A model generated the notes under the pieces. That model was not told the origin of the DNA. It did not search any database and saw nothing but the letters and a program-made list of their open reading frames with translations. The position numbers and the translations under genes are program-made. From Henckelia pumila (Eukaryota > Streptophyta > Magnoliopsida > Lamiales > Gesneriaceae): a stretch of 64,000 nucleotides of DNA. This document shows, piece after piece, positions 20,721 to 32,486 of the stretch. Every line of letters begins with the position of its first letter. The stretch's first letter is position 1. The stretch lies in assembly GCF_033568475.1 (NCBI RefSeq), contig NC_133121.1, positions 128,806,375-128,870,374 on the forward strand, written 5' to 3'.

Positions 20721-23262
20721 TCAGTCGACTTGGGACAAATCTTTGGAAGCTCTGGCACGAGATCGTTGGCGCTCTAGCCTTGCCTCCAGCAACTTTGCTT
20801 TCAGTGTGTTGGGCTTTAATGTTCGATCTTGAAACGATGAAGACGATTCCGAAATGTTGGGATCTGCCGAAGTTGCCTCTGATATCCACTTTTTCACAGG
20901 ACTGTAAGGATCAGTAAATGTAGATGGATCAACTAAAGGATCCATGTTATTATCCTCGTATTCAAGTTTCTTGATTTTGGATGCCCAAGAATGGTTTCTG
21001 GATGTCGAAACTCTTTCCCTAACTTCAGTTTTTCTTCTCATTCTTGCATTGTACGTCTCATCCGTGTTTCCTGCACTTGCTTTTGATGAGTCCTTGTTTC
21101 CGAGTTGGTGCTTTCTCTCTTTGACAAACTCTTGTGACCGAGCTTGCATGCTAGGCCAATTAAAACCATTCTTGGCAGCTTTTCCTGATGAGATGATTTT
21201 CTTTGTTCTTTTTAATCTACCCGTTTCTTTGGGATGATCATCTGAAGTGATTTCCACCTCGTGCCGCATGCCAAACCCATCTTCGTTCTTCAAACTTGCC
21301 ACTCTGTTTAACTGCGAAAAATGGACACCAATACAATCAGAATCATCTTCTTCATTTGCATTCCAAGGACCACTCGAGGGGTCATTCAAGTGAATCGATT
21401 CCAAAGAATGCCTGAATATGTTACTTCTGCTGGCCCTTTTGGAGGATACTCGATCACATTTATTAACACAATCGGATCGTTTTGCTCCAAGAAAGATTTC
21501 GATTTCAGAACTTAACCTGTCCAAGACCGATATCTTTTGTACATTATTATCATCTGCTAGCTTCATCTGAATTCGCTCATCTAGCCAGGCTTCCGAAACA
21601 TGAAGGATCAATCCACTATCGCCATTCCTACCTATCTGATCCACACTCGACTGTTTCTTCAAGAACCTTACCTGTTGTTCATATTCTCTTATGCCGCTTG
21701 CAAACTCATCACAGAGATTTTCGAGCATGGCCCGCCTTTTCCGCTCTAATTCAAGTTCTTCCAAAGCATCATGTAATAAAACATTTGTTGCTGAAAGTTC
21801 TTGAACCCTCTTATAACAAAGCTTTTCTGAGTACTTTCTCAGTTTCCGTTCATCTTCTAACTTAACGTCCACTGACTTGCCAAGATGTTTGACCTGCTCT
21901 TTCTCCTTATTCTTCCTTGAAACTTTATTCCTTGCAACTCGCTTTGATGCATCATTCAATTCTTGGTTATCCCTTCTCTTCCCTAGCAATAGTTCTTTGA
22001 TTCGTGACTGAGATTCGTTCAATTCTCTTTTCAGCATGTTTACTAAAGACATATCTAAGGCATGCCTTTCTTCCAGACTCCAAATTCTGTTGAGAACTTT
22101 AAGCAAATCCGTGGAGGTCTTCAGAGTATAACTCGACTCTCCCATTTCACTGTTCGAGTTTAGAGACCAGTTTGAAGTGAATGCAGTTCGACTGGGAACC
22201 ATCTGGTGCGAGCAAAAGATTACACACTCATAAGGATTTTTTATACAAACATCTTATAATTCAAATATCGGAATTAAGACGATGAACATCATGAAAATAT
22301 GATAGTCCCAACTTCGAGGAAACCCAAAATATACCTCCAGTGAGCTGCGGTAACTAGATGGAGACACAGCCCGTTGAGCTTGCTCAACCCTTTGGACCCT
22401 TTGGTTGTGTTCCGCCAGTAATAACGCAACTTGATTTCTCAAACTAAAGCCACTGCTCTGCTGTCCTATCCACAAGTAAGAAAATTAGTATGGCACCGGA
22501 GATCACGGCCGTCCAAACAGAGCAGCAAAATCGCGTAGTTAGCAATAAGAAAAATAGACACAACAGCCCTTTCTTTGTTCATATCTTATAAACTGAACAA
22601 GAAAGTTAACAAATAAAAATAAAAAAGATAAAAGAACAATTCACAAATAGTATAAGACAGCACAGGACAAGAAGAAAGTAAAATTCTGATCACCACTGTT
22701 ATTCATATATTGGCAACCATCCAGCTGCCACTTAGTAGTTATGAATTTAATGCGTTTCATAAACGGAACCAGCAAAAGCTGAAGCAAAACTCATCAAAGT
22801 ACGTCGCCATTCAGATCATTAACCTCATGTTGGGCTCTTCAGTGGTAGTCTAAGCATTCAAGAAACATTAGAGAGCTCGAGTGTTTTTTTTACCTGCTCC
22901 GCAGAAGGTTCCGACCGTGCTTCACCCACTTGTCTGAAAACTCCACAAGCCTCCTCACCAAAATGATTCAATCCAGGGCCATATTTGCTCATGTTAGCTA
23001 CGCTGAGTTTGGGCGGAGACTGCACCTCCCACAGATGGGCACCCAACTTTCTGGCGGAAAGATACGGCTTTCTGTTGGTTGGGAAGTTGGAGTCTTGAAT
23101 GAGCAAGCCGTCAGGTGTAAATAACCCAAAATTCCATGAAGGCGAAGGGGTGCAATTTCCCTCCCTTTCACCCACCAAAATCCCGCGTTCCCACCTTCTC
23201 CCCATAAAAAATTCTCCCCTTCTTTTACTCTCCTCCTCTCCCTTCATCTTCCCTCCATTCAT
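20721..23262 (-). CDS. At5g41620/BRANCHLESS TRICHOME-like coiled-coil protein, three exons
   Basis: Inferred exons are 22894-23262, 22335-22460 and 20721-22202, together 658 residues, all joined in phase 0. The start is ATG 23262, the first in frame. An N-terminal basic patch with GILVGEREGNCTPSPSW is typical of the family. Exon 2 carries QVQRVEQ-like and VSPSSYRSSLE sequence. Exon 3 opens with TLKTSTDLLKVLNRIWSLEE and then has a long coiled coil (about residues 215-355, ERKLRKYSEKL, LENLCDEFASGIREYE) and AWLDERIQMKL. The C-terminus is charged and low in complexity. Family members are cytoskeleton- or membrane-trafficking-associated; BLT itself shapes trichome branching. The exact function of this paralogue is unknown. 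The acceptor of exon 2 could be a few bases off. Confidence 0.85.
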
Positions 23263-24241
23263 TAAATTCTTGACACACTTTCCATACAATTATCCATGAA
23301 ATCAGACACACACCGACAGCAAATTGACAGGGACTCTTCGTTTCGATTTCAATAATTTCTGACACGAAATATATCTCTTTCACGACACGGGTTTTTATTT
23401 TCTTGAACTCGAATGAATAATCTTGGCTTCAACAGAATGTTTCCAGACTTTTCAAAGACCCATTTTTTGCTCTCTTTCTCTCTCCTCGGCCTTCTCATTC
23501 TCGTGTTTCGCTTTATTACAATTCAAACCCCCATTTGTCTTTGTAAACTCCACTTTATCTCTTAACATTAAATTCCTCGAACGCATTCATTGCATGCTAA
23601 TGTGCCTCAAAAGTGAAATCGTGGTAGAATCTATGGGACAAGATTACGAGGGTAATTATATAAATGTAGTAGCTTTGCGGTAGGTGATGCATGCCACGTG
23701 GTGGCTCCAACGGATCTCTGTTTTCTTGGAAACCTGGTACCAATGGGGTTCGCCAATTTTGGCTTCTATCCGATCCTTCAAATCTGCCAAATCTAATAAT
23801 GGCCAGACAGCTAAACGTGGAATTCTAAAACATGCGACCAAATTCAGCACCATATACTCTGTACATGTCAACTCTTATCATGCAATGTTCCAACATTGAA
23901 GATTCAGCTTCGGAGTAGGCGGCTGCCCAACCTCTAGTCCAATCAAAATGGTTATTTGAGCATTACTTCGAGAAAAATAATACTATATAACTTAAAAATG
24001 ATAGATAATTATGTAGATTGCAAAGTACATCATTTATGCTTCCTCTTTTACCACTAAACTCTACAACTCCCAATATTTATTGACCAAAGGGTTCTAAACT
24101 CAAACTTGAATTTTTTTAAGTATATGCTATTCAATTATCATGAATATGGAAGAAATGTAAAACTATTCGACTTTACATCTTAGATATATTATATATATTA
24201 CCACACTAGCTATAAACTTAATATCAAAACCGATATTTCAC
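23263..24241 (-). promoter_or_regulatory. Upstream region of the coiled-coil protein gene
   Basis: No coding gene is seen. A CCACGTGG palindrome (G-box core) lies at about 23695. Short open frames on both strands at 23656-23899 mirror each other and have no domain. A CT-rich stretch near 23170-23250 lies next to the start codon and may be 5' UTR. Confidence 0.4.
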
Positions 24242-24529
24242 TAGAGTTGTCAAATAGAGTTGGATTTGTCAGGTTGGTCCATCCCTCCTACCTTGCCAAA
24301 TGAGTGGGTTAAGTTGAAAATATTTTAACCCACACCACTTTTCTCTTATATGGTGGGTTGCTGGTCAACCTCTCTCCTGCCTAATATAACTGAAATATGA
24401 CCAAGTTCGTCGAGTTGGTACACTCCTCTCGTCTCGCCTAATAAGTGGGTTGTGTTGAAAAAATTTCAAAGCATACAAATGATGAGTTTTAGCAAATCAC
24501 GGGTCAATTCGTCTCGCCATCCCGTTCTA
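24242..24529. mobile_element. Degenerate hAT-like element, same type as 1473-1988
   Basis: Begins TAGAGTTGTCAAATAGAG and shows the family's internal words GTGGGTTAAGTTGAAAAT, TGGTGGGTTGCTGG and GGGTCAATTCGTCTCGCC, with a partial internal repeat. The right end (near 24529) and the target duplication are too decayed to define, so the borders are approximate. Confidence 0.5.
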
Positions 24530-26130
24530 ATGGCTCCATTTTGCACAAGATGAGATACTATGCCACTTGATGGTATGAAAGATGCTACCAACTACTCTCC
24601 CATGATCATCTTATCACAAGCCGCCTGCAAACATTGGCATGAATAATTGATAAGGCCAATTGATTGCAGTGTAGGAGCACCACAGTATGCATGCATGCAT
24701 TCGCATGTGGGATAACAAAAGGCAATCATTATCACAGTGGGCCTCATTTAGACTCACCAAAAAAGACTGATAAATTAGGGGACCAGCCCAATCATATATC
24801 TTAATTGAAAGTGGTCCATACTGTAGATTACAAGACAAACTTCACATTCCAGAGTCTTATTACTAATCCCACTCAAATCTTCTACCATTTGAATTGTGGA
24901 CGATTATTTTTCTTTCTTTTTTCTTCTAAATAAAATAAAAGCAAATCTCATGCCATTTTACGCAGCATATAATATTATTATTAATAAAACTTATGTGAAA
25001 CGATTTCACGAACTAATTTTGAGAAACAAATATTTTATTCGAATCAAACACGGAAAAATATTGATTTTTATGCCAAAAACATTACTTTCTATCATAAATA
25101 TAAGTAGGATTTGAACTATAAATTTATGTGATACGGACCACCGGATAGAAGATTTTAAAAGTGACGAGTGGCTGCAACCACACGACATAAATGGGCAATA
25201 TAAATGAAAAGTTGCGGATAGAAATGGTCCCAAGAGGCACATGCCATATTCAAGAAAACAATTAAAATCTCCATGTGCGTGGCATTAAGAACACATAAAA
25301 ACACACACAACTCTGGTACAAGTTTAAAAGACTATGTAGCTGGAGATGAACAAGACTACAGTAAACAGTGACCCTGGAGATCTGATGACGAGCTGGGGCC
25401 GAAAACATATTTGGAATGTTTTCGTTTCAGAGACAAATCATCTAACCAAATCCCATCATGTTCGCCAATGAAATAGCAAGGAGAATTTCAGCATAAGTAT
25501 CGTTGGATTCATGATTCAGATAACTTCAATCACGCTTGAACATACTCGAGCAAAGCAACTCCTTCATACATTGTATGTGTGTGTATAGTGAAGTAAATCA
25601 ACAAACAAGCTCAAGTCATGATCTGAGACATAACAAGATTGGATAAATGAATTTGAACCAGCAAGTGAATCAAACTGAAGTTCAAATTTTAGTTAAACTT
25701 GAGCACAATGTAATTTGTTTTTTGACTTGCTATGCTACTTCGTGTGATTCAATAGAGCTCAAATACAAATATATAGACAATACTTATTTGACTCAATTAA
25801 TTTGCATCAAACCATAGTTGAAGATATATGCTGTGTAAGTAACACAGTGTAACACATGAAGGACATGGGAAATGAGAAAGAGAGAGGAAATATCATTTCA
25901 TAAGTTCCATATTAGCCCATATAAAGTTCTGAATGTAAAGAATAAGGATATTTCTTTCATATAGATTTTTGAGCAGCCTCATCAGCTATTAAATCGTTCT
26001 ATAAGACTCGCTGAAACTTTAAATCAACATAACCGGAAAAACACGGAGTCGAAATCATTAACATTATCATATATTTATATAAGAAAATAAAAGTTCAACT
26101 GGCAGTGCGTGATACCATTTCGAATCAGAA
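24530..26130. other. Intergenic DNA downstream of HAWAIIAN SKIRT
   Basis: No gene is recognised. About 24990-25140 is a decayed copy of the repeat at 12555-12710 (TTATGTGAAACGATTTCACG start, shared ATGCCAAAAACATTACTT core). The last few hundred bases before 26131 should include the 3' UTR of the F-box gene. Confidence 0.5.
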
Positions 26131-27348
26131 CTAGGGAGCAATCTCCAGTCTCGGTTCAAAACAGAAACCTGTGAAGAGCTGAAGAGGAAATCTCTTTGCG
26201 ACAGGGCATTTTTGCGACCACTTCCATTGCTTCTGGTAAAGGTCGAAAACAAGAAGAGCAGGTGCTCCGTAACTCTGGATGTATATAAGGTCATCTGTCC
26301 CACTGCTGGCAAAAACATCATCAAACTCTCCGAAACCTTGAAAATACTTATGGGGCATTCGGGCTACTTCTTGCCATTGTGTCCCATTTAAAACCCAAAT
26401 CCCAATTCCCTTAATGATGTCGGGTCGATCCTGTCTCCCAATGCCACCTACCATTATCAGCTTTTCCTTCAAGTTCATCAGCCGGCCACATGTCAGAGAA
26501 CATGGAACCGGGATGAAACTCCTCATTAACAAACCGTGAGGGGATCTGTTTCTCAAGTTGTACATGATAAGCCCATGACGATTCTCAGGAGCACCACCTC
26601 CTGTCGAGTAAATCAAGAAGTACAATACCCCATCACAAATCACACTCTCATCACCAGCTCTCCACCCTGTTAAAATCTCTGATAGAGTTGTCACCCATGT
26701 CATCGGTGTTGAATCATACAAATGAATAGAGAGGTCCCACTGAAAGAAGTTTCCAGGAACTTGCTTGGACTTAACAATAGAGACCATGTAATTATGAGAC
26801 ACTTGGTCAAGGGAAACTGCCAATGCGCTGTAATCTGAAAATTTCGGACCGGGAGGCTCGTCAAGCCCTTTGCAACATTTTGTTATTGGGTTACATACAA
26901 ATAACTCGCTTCTACTATCATTATCCATGAAACAAACTAACCCACAAGACGAAGCAATGAACCAACTCGACGTCTCAATGCAGGGGAGGTCAATACCATA
27001 CCATTTCCTAAGTATGGGATCATATGCATATCCAACAGGTTCATCGGAGCTAGTGAACATAAAGTACCAAGGTTTCTGCGCCAAAACATGAGAACCATTC
27101 CACAGAAACCTTTTCGATGTCACTATCTCATGCCATCTTTTACAAACACATCCTGCCCTAAAAATGCTAGCGATCGGAAGATAAGCCAATATTCGTTCTA
27201 AGAGATCATCTGGTAAAATTAAGTCAACAGAAACAGAGGCAACTTCTTTATCATTTTCGTCATTAAGCTCTAAGAATGAATCAAACTCCACCATGTCACT
27301 GGAAAAGTTATCAGTGGAATGACTGACCCATGATGTTTCACCCTCCAT
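26131..27348 (-). CDS. HWS: F-box protein HAWAIIAN SKIRT
   Basis: Substrate-recognition subunit of an SCF ubiquitin ligase. In Arabidopsis HWS (At3g61590) limits sepal fusion and organ growth and acts on microRNA and CUC regulation. The coding region is one exon of 405 residues (Arabidopsis 411). The start ATG at 27348 gives MEGETSW, matching the family start; the open frame extends upstream but only into the leader. The F-box lies at about residues 43-85 (LPDDLLERILAYLPIASIF, VCKRWHEI). The kelch-like part follows with KPWYFMF, GYAYDPILRKWY, SSCGLVCFMDND, VPGNFFQWDLSIHLY, CSLTCGRLMNL, GIGIWVL and the strongly conserved C-terminus LQLFTGFCFEPRLEIAP. No breaks are seen. Confidence 0.96.
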   Translation of the reverse strand: MEGETSWVSHSTDNFSSDMVEFDSFLELNDENDKEVASVSVDLILPDDLLERILAYLPIASIFRAGCVCKRWHEIVTSKRFLWNGSHVLAQKPWYFMFTSSDEPVGYAYDPILRKWYGIDLPCIETSSWFIASSCGLVCFMDNDSRSELFVCNPITKCCKGLDEPPGPKFSDYSALAVSLDQVSHNYMVSIVKSKQVPGNFFQWDLSIHLYDSTPMTWVTTLSEILTGWRAGDESVICDGVLYFLIYSTGGGAPENRHGLIMYNLRNRSPHGLLMRSFIPVPCSLTCGRLMNLKEKLIMVGGIGRQDRPDIIKGIGIWVLNGTQWQEVARMPHKYFQGFGEFDDVFASSGTDDLIYIQSYGAPALLVFDLYQKQWKWSQKCPVAKRFPLQLFTGFCFEPRLEIAP

Positions 27349-27358
27349 GACCAAGAAT

Positions 27359-28521
27359 CTGTGAAATCGAAACAAGAATCTCCAGTAAAATTAAAATGAA
27401 AGAATTCATATTTGGAAAAGCTCGTTGATAGACTCGGACATAAAAAATTGTGTCATAGACTATGTAAAATAAAATGGACATAAAGTAGTATATACAGCAG
27501 GGGAAGAAACCAATTAAAAGCAGTGATTCAGTGACAGATGTCACACATAACAAGAAATGAAAAAACAGATTAATATGGATAACGAGTTCCGTAACATGTG
27601 AAATCCGAACCTATCTACAACTATCAAGGAATTAAAACAACTGACCAAAATTTAAGAAACTGAACCTGCTTATGCTAGGATCACCCGGAAATGGGAACAC
27701 GAAATTTGAATAGCTCAAGCAAAAATGAGGTGAGCACATGAAATATGCAAATCTCAAATATCTCGGTTTTTGGCAACTTAATCCATACTAAATTAGTAAC
27801 CAAAACACAAGAATACCATGACAAATATAAATTAAAACACAATAATTAAGTTTTGAACAAAAGATATCAAAGTATTTGTACCTACTTTGAGAATAAAGCA
27901 AGAAATATACTTCTCAAGGCTACAAAGAACAACTTAAGAACCTCGAGGCAGAATACGAGATTGACAAAAATCTTTTCTAGCTGGCTCACGTTCAAGAGAT
28001 CATCTGAGATTCAGAAATAAGAACCCAAATATTTAAGCAATCGCTTTTGGCCGAATAAAAAGCTTGCCTACAAGCCCAGATCACAATTTACAAGCTACCG
28101 TTTGTTTCTTTCCACAAAAGGATAAAAACATTCAGGCAGGATTACACACAATGGAGCTATAAAACAACCCTTTTCGCCATATATATCATCACCAATGAGA
28201 TTGCATCATTTTATATTTAGAAGACAACCGTTTAATCGAATTTATTATGCATTTCATAAGGAGCAACTGTTTTCAGAAAGTGTACATCAATCAAAATGGA
28301 AAAAAAGGGGGAAACCAGATTAAACAATTGTTAGGTGAAACAGAAATCACACCAAGAATGAAGAAACACTATGAAATGAAACATCAGGATACCAAAAGAC
28401 CAAACGGCAAAAAATTGTAGGCTCCCATACGAACAGATCTCACGGACACCTTAACAAACCTACTCGCAAGAAAAAAAAAAAAAGATAGGATTTTTTCACA
28501 TGTAACAAATCAAGATTGTAC
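27359..28521 (-). other. 5'-UTR intron of HAWAIIAN SKIRT
   Basis: A donor CTAAG/GTACAATC (cut at 28521/28522) and an acceptor TTTCACAG/ATTCTTGG (27359/27358), ten bases before the start codon, bound a likely 1163-bp leader intron. The region has no coding content, only short open frames. The inference rests on splice motifs and position alone. Confidence 0.6.
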
Positions 28522-29523
28522 CTTAGATGCAAAATCCCTCCTCGAAAGAAAAAGGGCCCTCTCAGATTGCTCAAGAAGTCCTCAAGATTTACCAGATTAA
28601 AGCTCAAAACCCATAACTAAACACGAAAAACCAGTACTTTCCTCCGAGCAGAGAAGCTCAATAAATAGCAAAGTATTAAAAGGGAAGGGGGGAAATCAGA
28701 TAATCTTCACGAGAAACTGAGAAGGCTTAGCCAGGTAAACATGCGTTACGCATTAAATATCACTAGAATTCTACAAATGTCACATAGGGAGAGAGGTGGG
28801 GGGTCAGTTATCTTGGTTTTTTTTCCTTTTACGTTCAACTGATGTAGCCTAAACGACAGGAAGTGAGAAATCAAAGAGAAGGGCGGTCTTTTAATAGGGC
28901 TTTTTGGTTTTGTTGATGTAGACAAATGCGAGTGAGCTACACTACACACACATCTCTGCTATTTTTCAACAATTTCTCGTCGTGGGCTGAAAAAATAGTT
29001 GTAAAAAAATGTTGGGAATTGCACACTTTACATGTACATATAAAAATTCCAAATATATTGATTGAATTGTTATAACTTGTACTATTTCAAATATTTGAGT
29101 TATATTGTTATACACATTATACTTTCATCAGGTAAAATAATTCTTTGATTATATATGAAAATGTATGATTTTACTATATTCTATATGAAATGAAATACAA
29201 AAAGGAAATAGAAAGGAAAAAAACATGGGTGAATTGTTTTTCGCCACAACCAAAAGGCAAGTAATGCTGTCTAACTCATCAACACTCATGATTCCCTAAT
29301 TATTCTTCGCACTATTTTTTTTTTTTTCATTTTTCATTTTTCATTTTTCCTATTTAATATGTTTTTCACTATATTCTAAACGAAGCTAGCTACGCCGAAA
29401 TGGAAAATAAAATTCATTTTCCATCTTAAAGTTTAAAAGTATATAAATAAACAATGCTATATATATATATATATATAAAATAATAAATTGAATCACCAAA
29501 TGCATAAAAATGTTCGTCTGTCC
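28522..29523 (-). promoter_or_regulatory. HAWAIIAN SKIRT leader exon, promoter and intergenic DNA
   Basis: 28522 to about 28990 probably holds the non-coding first exon and proximal promoter (a purine- and pyrimidine-rich stretch with GAGAGAGG/CTCTC). Beyond it lie AT-rich intergenic DNA, a TTCATTTT microsatellite (about 29327-29350) and a TA repeat (about 29459-29477). No other gene is recognised. Confidence 0.4.
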
Positions 29524-29944
29524 TAGGGCTAGCAAAAAATATCGAAATTCCGTCATACCGTCGTTATTGTAAAAAAAAAAACCGAAAATATCAAAAATTT
29601 CGGTATACCTTAAATTTCATACCGTACCGAAATTTTCGGAATCGGTATCGGTATACGATTTTTGAATTTTTGGTATTTACCGAAATACCATCGATATACA
29701 CGGTATCGGTATGATACCGTGTATCCCGATATTTTTTTTTAAAAAAAAAGTATAAAAAATCGGTATACATGGTATCATACTGATATCGTACCAAATTTCG
29801 GTATTTGGTATGGTATCGGTATGGATTTATGGCATACCGAAATTTTCGGTACGGTATCGGTATCGAAAATTTCGATATCGAAATTTCCAGTACGGTATGT
29901 GGTATTCAATACGGTATGCGGTATACCGTACCGAACCACCCCTA
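29524..29944. mobile_element. hAT-like MITE rich in CGGTAT palindromes
   Basis: 421-bp element starting TAGGGCTAGCAAAAAATAT and ending GAACCACCCCTA, i.e. ends TAGGGxT. It is bordered by an 8-bp duplication, GTCTGTCC (29516-29523) and GTATGTCC (29945-29952), 7 of 8 matching. The interior is made of repeats of CGGTAT and ATACCG, giving strong self-complementarity. It has no gene; the open frames across it are products of the repeats. Confidence 0.8.
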
Positions 29945-30427
29945 GTATGTCCACGTGAACAAGATTACAGTGTATCTTTGTTTGTTTGTTTGTTTATTTT
30001 TCATACAAAATGTGAAATATTTCTATCTAATTTGACCACTAACCACACAAATAAACACGAATAGGAGTGAGATTTAAACTCAAGATCATGAGTGAGATTT
30101 TACACAAGAGCACGTGATCTTTTTGGTTTAACAATCGGGAGTCCATTACTTGTTAGTTAAAGGCTTAAAGCCATTTCGTCCAATAGACATGCTTTACCTA
30201 ACCTCTGTCCACCTCAAGTTTACTTTTGATGCAAGAATTGGGGGATAAAACCCAAATACGTATTTAAAGTTTTTTAATTTTTTCAAAAATATACTAACAC
30301 TTTATTGGTTTCTAATTACGTCCCTTATTTAACAAATAGTTTCCTTAATATGTTCCTCAAACTAAAAATTGCCTATAATACCCTTAGTCTAGCAATTATA
30401 ATTAATATTTCCTTTGGGCTCAAAAAA
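29945..30427. other. Intergenic DNA and left border of the viral insertion
   Basis: No gene. From about 30240 the sequence is similar, in inverted orientation, to about 51960-52120 at the other side of the viral block (see findings). The viral leader proper is recognisable from the primer site at 30428. Confidence 0.45.
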
Positions 30428-30440
30428 TGGTATCAGAGCC
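30428..30440 (+). other. tRNA-Met primer-binding site of the pararetrovirus
   Basis: TGGTATCAGAGCC is a 13-base match to the 3' end complement of the plant initiator tRNA-Met, the usual minus-strand primer of Caulimoviridae. Leader sequence rather than an LTR lies before it. Confidence 0.9.
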
Positions 30441-30517
30441 TTAGGTTAATTATTCAGAATTTATATTATTCGTTAATTCATACTTTTCTTTGTTGAGGAG
30501 AAGATTTTCTACAAAAT

Positions 30518-31022
30518 ATGACTTCAAACGAAGGTTTGAATCAAGAGGATTTTATTCATATAAAATCCTATAAACAAGTTAATCTACTCACAATAGATTA
30601 CTTACAACAGGTTGTGATTAATGCTCTCAATTTTGAAGGGAGTAAGAAAGATGATTTCTAACTCTAAATTTTTAGAGATTATCCCAGATTCCTCTAAACT
30701 CTCCGGAGATCTTAGAGAAATTCAAAAGACGGTACAATATTACAGCAATCAGCTGTATGAAATACTTCGGCAAATTGAAGAAATCCTTAAGAAACAAGAA
30801 GAAATTCTTGAAACTCTAAAGGATCTTCAAAATAAAATCATAAATCTAGAACACACTTCTGGTTCTAGAAAAGGAAATACAGGAGGAAGATTACCACTCT
30901 TGTTTGGTACCGAACCTTTGTTACATCAGAAAGGTAAAACCAAAATGGTTCAGAAACCTTTAACTGATGATGAAAGGATGATTAATCTTATAAAAGCAGT
31001 ATCAGAAAATAATACTATCTGA
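30518..31022 (+). pseudogene. Pararetrovirus ORF1, small coiled-coil protein
   Basis: Starts at ATG 30518 (MTSNEGLNQEDFIHIKSY) and closes with TAA at 30659-30661. The body is in another frame, open to 31022, so there is one frameshift near 30640. The body has a heptad-like coiled coil (ILKKQEEILETLKDLQNKI). Its position and coiled coil recall the virion-associated proteins of Caulimoviridae. It ends in TGATG, so its stop overlaps the next start by one base. It could also be a genus-specific protein of unknown role. Confidence 0.65.
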
Positions 31023-32413
31023 TGACTACTTTAGAAAGATTAAATCTCAAGGATCTACAAGATCTTGCGGATTCTTTTGCGAATCTCAAAGTAATAGACC
31101 TAAAAATTAATTCTCCTGAGGGTGAACAACCCATAAGAAATCCCCCAAGATATGTGGTTAAACCAAAAGAACCACATAGTGAGTTCCAGGTTGGAGAAAA
31201 TTCACATCCAGCAGGAACCAGATCAAGAAAGAGTAAAATCCCACTCCATCAAACTCCTTATGGAAAAACTGTTTTAGATCCAATACATCCTTATGGGGTT
31301 ATGTTAAACCTTGATGTTTTGGACTTAAAAAACAGAGAAGATCTTATAGATGATTGGACGTCAGCTATGAGAATTGCAGCAGAGACTTTAGATCTCAATA
31401 AAAAAGGATTCATTAAACTTCTAGAAATGAGTCTAATGGGATCTGTCAAGATTGCATGGAAGACGACTATGCCAGATACGAAGGAATCAATCTTAGCAGA
31501 AGAATCCCTCAGCGAGATTGGAGAAAGAATGACCACCCTATTTAAAGCACATTTCATAGGGGTAGACTATTTCAATAATCAAGATACATAGAAAAAGAGA
31601 AGATATACTCAAGCTTTGTATAGCCTCGAGTTACATGATATATGTTTAGTTGATGAATACATTATGTTATTCACTAAATACAGATAAAATTCAGGAGTCG
31701 AGGAAAATGTAGCTATTCAGCTATTTTTCGCAAAAATGCCAAGTCCCTAGAGAGAAATGATGATTAAAGAATACGTTCCAGGTCATCTTTATACATTGGC
31801 AAGACGCGCGTCCTTTTTAAAAGGAAAACTGGCAGAATGGTGCCATATGACAGCATTACAAAAGAACTACAAGAAAATAAGGGGTATAGATAAGCGTACA
31901 CCTTTGTGTTGTAGAGAGAATGATCTTCCTACGATCATTGGAAACAGATCACAGGGATTTAAAAGGAAGAAATTCAGAAATAATCCCTATAATAAAAGAA
32001 TGAAAAGTTCTTGCAAACCAAGAACATTTTGATCCAAACAAAAGGCTAGATTCTATAGATCGGGTAAGAGAAGTGGACCTACAAGAACATCTCCAGCAAC
32101 AAGCTCATCGCAAAGTAGGAGAAGAACACCATCAAGAAAAACTTTCAGAAGAACTCATACAAGAGCAAGTGAAAGTTTCAAGGATTGAAACTGCTGAACA
32201 TGTGGAGCAAGAGGACATATATCTAAAAATTGTCCAGAAAACGAGAAAAAAAGAGTTAAACTCTTTGAAGCAACACCAGATATGAATGATGCGGTCTTCT
32301 TTCAAGATCTAGTCCAAGTATAGGATATCCCATCAGATGAAATCATATACGAAGAAGAGATATTGTTTAGTCAAGAAGTTTCTGAGGATGAATCAGAATC
32401 AGAATCAGAGTAA
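31022..32413 (+). pseudogene. Pararetrovirus coat-protein-like reading frame, many stops
   Basis: A 464-codon frame stays in register from ATG 31022 to TAA 32411-32413. It carries internal stops at about 31589, 31682, 31748, 32030, 32183, 32192 and 32321, and no frameshift. Recognisable parts are a central capsid-like region (residues about 100-250), a Lys/Arg/Ser-rich segment, a zinc knuckle (CxxCxxxxHxxxxC, near 32190-32232) with a stop inside its first CxxC, and an acidic tail (EDESESESE). That layout is the Caulimoviridae coat protein. Several stops look like C-to-T changes, as expected for methylated DNA. The product cannot be made. Confidence 0.8.
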
Positions 32414-32486
32414 AGAGGAAGTGTTTCGGCATGAAACACATGAAAGTTTGGCTGGGTACTTTAGTTAAACCACGATATCTCATAAT

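Noticed and set aside
20944-21865. Plus-strand ORFs of 64-127 codons
   Set aside because: Antisense to the long exon of the coiled-coil protein gene, a product of its codon bias.
23656-23899. Mirror ORFs on both strands upstream of the coiled-coil gene
   Set aside because: No domain; the region is better read as promoter.
30428-30440. Fragment of a tRNA gene
   Set aside because: Only the 3'-end complement is present, in the context of a viral leader; it is a primer-binding site.
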